The notes under the pieces were generated by a model. It did not search any database. It was given only the letters and a program-made list of their open reading frames with translations, and was not told where the DNA came from. Positions 7,559 to 9,235 of a stretch of DNA of 9,235 nucleotides are shown here, one piece after another. Position 1 is the stretch's first letter; every line of letters begins with the position of its first letter. The stretch is from Oscillospiraceae bacterium (GTDB lineage Bacteria; Bacillota; Clostridia; Oscillospirales; Ruminococcaceae). Both the position numbers and the translations under genes were made by a program. Where the stretch lies: assembly GCA_016302655.1 (NCBI GenBank), contig JAEDNF010000049.1, positions 1-9,235 of the forward strand, given 5' to 3'.

Positions 7559-7561
7559 GCA
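7548..7561. repeat. 14-base perfect palindrome overlapping the -10 region
   Basis: TGCCTTATAAGGCA is a perfect inverted repeat, and the proposed -10 hexamer TATAAG lies inside it. The symmetry suits an operator for a dimeric regulator, but it could be chance. As RNA it would give only a five-pair hairpin with a TATA loop and no T-run, so a terminator is unlikely. Confidence 0.35.
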
Positions 7562-7565
7562 TAAC

Positions 7566-7667
7566 TGACAGAGTAGGTTAACGCGCGTAAAGTGCCCGGG
7601 GGACGGGGAGTTGTCCTCGGGACGAACACCATTCAGGTGGCGGTGCGTTTTCCGCATCTCGCTGTTG
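7566..7667 (+). ncRNA. Tetrahydrofolate (THF) riboswitch aptamer
   Basis: The sequence fits the folT-motif THF riboswitch, which binds reduced folates and turns down folate-import genes. Stem P1 is ACAG (7568-7571) with CTGT (7662-7665). The conserved AGTAGG follows at 7572-7577. P2 is AACGC (7580-7584) with GCGTT (7645-7649). The family's GCGT-AAGTGCC block occurs at 7585-7596. A long stem joins CCCGGGG-GAC (7595-7604) to GTCCTCGGG (7613-7621) with one bulged G, enclosing GGGGAGTT. The conserved GGACGAA lies at 7620-7626, then the hairpin CACC-ATTCA-GGTG (7627-7639), GGCGGT (7639-7644) and CCGCATC (7652-7658). Location directly ahead of a folate ECF transporter gene agrees with the usual context of this class. 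Confidence 0.92.
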
Positions 7668-7746
7668 CATATAAGAGATAATCGCCGTATTTATCCCATT
7701 TATGCGATTGCGTTTCAGCTGCGTCATTGAGGAGGTAAATATGGCG
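7668..7746 (+). promoter_or_regulatory. Riboswitch expression platform with helix over the folT start
   Basis: CGCCGTATTTATC (7683-7695) can pair along 13 bases with GGTAAATATGGCG (7734-7746), using two G-U pairs. This covers the 3' half of the Shine-Dalgarno GGAGG (7731-7735), the ATG at 7741 and the next codon. A competing arrangement pairs GCTG and GCA of 7661-7669 with TGC and CAGC of 7709-7719, using the 3' strand of aptamer stem P1. No hairpin followed by a T-run is present, so control of translation rather than termination is inferred. Confidence 0.55.
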
Positions 7747-8337
7747 TTTTTTTCAATTTTCAAACGCTCTGCACTTGAGCTGAAAAGTGTAAAGTGCATA
7801 GTGACGGTAGGAGTTTTTTTAGCGGTAGCGGTAGTTCTTGACGGATTCGGCTCAATAAGGATCGGAGAATTTCTGAAGATAAACTTTACATTTTTACCGC
7901 TTGCACTTATCGGTATGTTGTTCGGTCCTGTAGTCGGCTGTGTATCCGGACTTCTTGTTGATGTTATCGGATATCTTGTAAACCCCGTGGGAGCGTTTCT
8001 CCCGTGGCTGGTGCTGATTTCGGGACTTGAAGGCTTTATATACGGTCTTATTCTGTATAATATGAAGCCGGAGAAAACCTACAAGCAGATAATCAGGATA
8101 GTGTTAGCAAGAGGTCTTGTCTGTGGTATATGCAATCTTACGCTGAATACCCTGGCGCTGTACAGCTACGGCATTATTACGGGCGAGAGCTTTGCGGCAC
8201 TGTTTGCGGCAAGAATAGCTACCAATGTTATTACCTTCTGCATAGGCTCTTATCTTTGTATGGCTGTTCTTGTGCCGGCAAAGCTTGCTTATGAAAGAAT
8301 GGTAGACAAATCACGGCTGAAAAAGACCGCCGCTTAA
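7741..8337 (+). CDS. folT: Folate-specific ECF transporter S component (FolT)
   Basis: FolT is the membrane protein that captures folate for an energy-coupling factor transporter. It works with a shared EcfA-EcfA'-EcfT module whose genes are not in this window (group II arrangement). The 198-residue product is highly hydrophobic with about six membrane segments, roughly 17-35, 48-61, 63-80, 87-107, 118-142 and 155-180. The core LKINFTFLPLALIGMLFGPVVG (45-66) and DVIGYLVNPVGAFLPWL (74-90) match the folate-family S-component pattern of a K-I-x-F-x-F-LP stretch, GMLFGP, and D-x-x-G with a later P-x-GAF-P. GGAGG at 7731-7735, five bases ahead, fixes the start at 7741. An in-frame ATG at 7702 has no ribosome binding site. 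The THF riboswitch upstream supports folate or a derivative as substrate. The C-terminal tail is basic, so it is likely cytoplasmic. Confidence 0.9.
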   Translation: MAFFSIFKRSALELKSVKCIVTVGVFLAVAVVLDGFGSIRIGEFLKINFTFLPLALIGMLFGPVVGCVSGLLVDVIGYLVNPVGAFLPWLVLISGLEGFIYGLILYNMKPEKTYKQIIRIVLARGLVCGICNLTLNTLALYSYGIITGESFAALFAARIATNVITFCIGSYLCMAVLVPAKLAYERMVDKSRLKKTAA

Positions 8338-8343
8338 AAGCAG

Positions 8344-8356
8344 GCGGAATATCCGC
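8344..8356 (+). other. Small hairpin in the folT-proC gap
   Basis: GCGGA (8344-8348) and TCCGC (8352-8356) form a short stem with an ATA loop. It has no T-run, so folT and proC are probably cotranscribed. The 12-mer GCGGAATATCCG also occurs at 309-320 upstream of murB. A role is not established. Confidence 0.3.
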
Positions 8357-8380
8357 TGTGATAAGAAAGGATATTAGGAA

Positions 8381-9181
8381 ATGATAAAACTCGGATTTTT
8401 AGGCGCAGGAAATATGGGCAGTGCTATTATGCGCGGTATTTTTTCGTCGGGGATGGACATAAGCGTTTCGGCATATGATAAAGATACGGCAAAGCTGGAC
8501 GCACTCTCGGCATTCGGAGTATCGCCGTGTGCAAGCGAAAAGGAGCTTGTCAGCGAGAACGATTATATACTGCTTGCTGTAAAACCTCAGGTGCTCGGCG
8601 GCGTGCTTGATGAAATATCCGCTGAGATCACTCATGATAAGGTGATAATATCTATCTGCGCAGGTATATCCGAGGACTTTATCCGCAGTCATACGATACC
8701 CGAGGCAAAGGTTATACTTGTTATGCCCAATACGCCTATGATGCTGGGACTGGGCGCAAGTGCGATCTCAAGAGCAGACGGCGTTTCTGATGAAGAATTT
8801 GCCTTTGCAAAATCGGTTATAGAAAGCTGCGGCATTGCCGAAGAAGTGCCTATCAACAAGATGAAGGAGATAATCGCAGTAAACGGCAGTTCTCCTGCGT
8901 TTATCTATCTGTTTGCTAAGGGCTTTGTTGATTATGCGGCTTCTGTCGGAATAGACAGCGAAGCGGCGATGAAGCTGTTTGCACAGTCGCTTGTCGGTTC
9001 GGCAAAAATGCTGACCGATTCCGGTATGACTGTAGACGCACTTATAAAGCAGGTATCCTCTCCGGGCGGAACTACAATAGCCGGTCTTGACAAGCTGTAC
9101 GAGGGTAAGCTCACAGAAGCGGTCGAGGAGTGCTGTAAGGCTTGCACAGCAAGGGCGTATGAGCTTGCGGAAAGCAAGTAA
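8381..9181 (+). CDS. proC: Pyrroline-5-carboxylate reductase
   Basis: ProC catalyses the last step of proline synthesis, reducing pyrroline-5-carboxylate to proline with NAD(P)H in the cytoplasm. The 266-residue length is normal. The N-terminal Rossmann fold shows GFLGAGNMG (5-13) with the G8-x-G10-x-x-G13 nucleotide motif, followed by AVKPQ (66-70) and ICAGIS (92-97). VMPNTP (114-119) closes the first domain. The all-helical C-terminal dimer domain carries NGSSPAF (168-174), where most family members have SGSGPAY or SGSSPAY, and the signature SSPGGTT (226-232). AAGGA at 8367-8371 precedes the ATG by nine bases. It follows folT by 43 bases without an obvious promoter or terminator between them, so it is probably in the riboswitch-controlled unit. 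No proA or proB is visible nearby. Confidence 0.96.
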   Translation: MIKLGFLGAGNMGSAIMRGIFSSGMDISVSAYDKDTAKLDALSAFGVSPCASEKELVSENDYILLAVKPQVLGGVLDEISAEITHDKVIISICAGISEDFIRSHTIPEAKVILVMPNTPMMLGLGASAISRADGVSDEEFAFAKSVIESCGIAEEVPINKMKEIIAVNGSSPAFIYLFAKGFVDYAASVGIDSEAAMKLFAQSLVGSAKMLTDSGMTVDALIKQVSSPGGTTIAGLDKLYEGKLTEAVEECCKACTARAYELAESK

Positions 9182-9185
9182 TATA

Positions 9186-9210
9186 AAGGCTCCGGTAAAA
9201 TCGGAGCCTT
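9186..9210 (+). terminator. Terminator-like hairpin after proC
   Basis: AAGGCTCCG (9186-9194) pairs perfectly with CGGAGCCTT (9202-9210) around a seven-base loop, five bases after the proC stop. Only TT from the stem itself follows on the + strand, so termination may be weak. The opposite strand continues into TATATT and could stop a convergent gene. Confidence 0.65.
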
Positions 9211-9235
9211 CAGCTTGTCGAAAAAGTCCTTTTTT
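9211..9235 (+). repeat. Start of a probable inverted repeat cut by the window end
   Basis: CAGCTTGTCG is followed by AAAAA (9221-9225), GTCC and TTTTTT (9230-9235). The A and T runs can pair. The arrangement looks like the left arm of a longer inverted repeat whose right arm would lie just past the window. It also supplies the T-rich tract that the preceding hairpin lacks. Confidence 0.35.

Noticed and set aside
7595..7621. GC-rich stem behind pfkA as a rho-independent terminator
   Set aside because: No T-run follows and the bases belong to the internal stem of the THF aptamer.
7702..7740. Upstream in-frame ATG that would lengthen FolT by 13 residues
   Set aside because: No Shine-Dalgarno precedes it, while GGAGG at 7731-7735 fits the ATG at 7741.

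Overview
The window is ordinary chromosomal DNA from a Gram-positive bacterium of the class Clostridia, probably an Oscillospiraceae (Ruminococcus-like) gut lineage. The evidence is the WhiA and Bacillus-type MurB proteins, strong AAGGAG-type ribosome binding sites with some TTG and GTG starts, moderate GC content, and a tetrahydrofolate (THF) riboswitch in front of an ECF folate transporter gene. The species assignment is inference. All genes are on the + strand. There is no mobile element, CRISPR array, tRNA or rRNA.

Region 1 (1-6442) is a tightly packed run: the 3' end of a ROK-family glucokinase gene, then murB (peptidoglycan precursor reductase), rapZ (P-loop protein, YvcJ in Bacillus), whiA (LAGLIDADG/HTH regulator) and dnaE (replicative DNA polymerase alpha subunit). 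Gaps are 65, 42, 30 and 4 bases, so murB to dnaE very likely form one operon. The rapZ-whiA pair is the conserved Firmicutes cluster, but the yvcK/glmR gene that commonly sits between them is absent here.

Region 2 (6443-7509) is pfkA, an ATP-type 6-phosphofructokinase. It has a clear promoter of its own (TTGACT, 17 bases, TAAACT) and a short leader ending in a GCAA-capped hairpin that abuts the ribosome binding site. With the glucokinase upstream, two sugar-phosphorylating enzymes flank the cell-wall, division and replication genes.

Region 3 (7510-9235) is a probable two-gene unit controlled by folate: promoter, THF riboswitch aptamer (about 7566-7667), a 70-base linker that can fold over the translation start, folT (folate-binding S component of an ECF transporter) and proC (pyrroline-5-carboxylate reductase). 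A hairpin and T-rich tract end it at the window edge. The linker contains a 13-base-pair helix burying half of the Shine-Dalgarno sequence, the ATG and the next codon. A competing helix uses the 3' strand of aptamer stem P1. Together they make a concrete model for THF-dependent repression of translation.

I found no new multi-gene system. The most informative observations are the riboswitch expression platform, the palindrome overlapping the riboswitch promoter, the placement of proC behind a THF riboswitch, and the missing yvcK.
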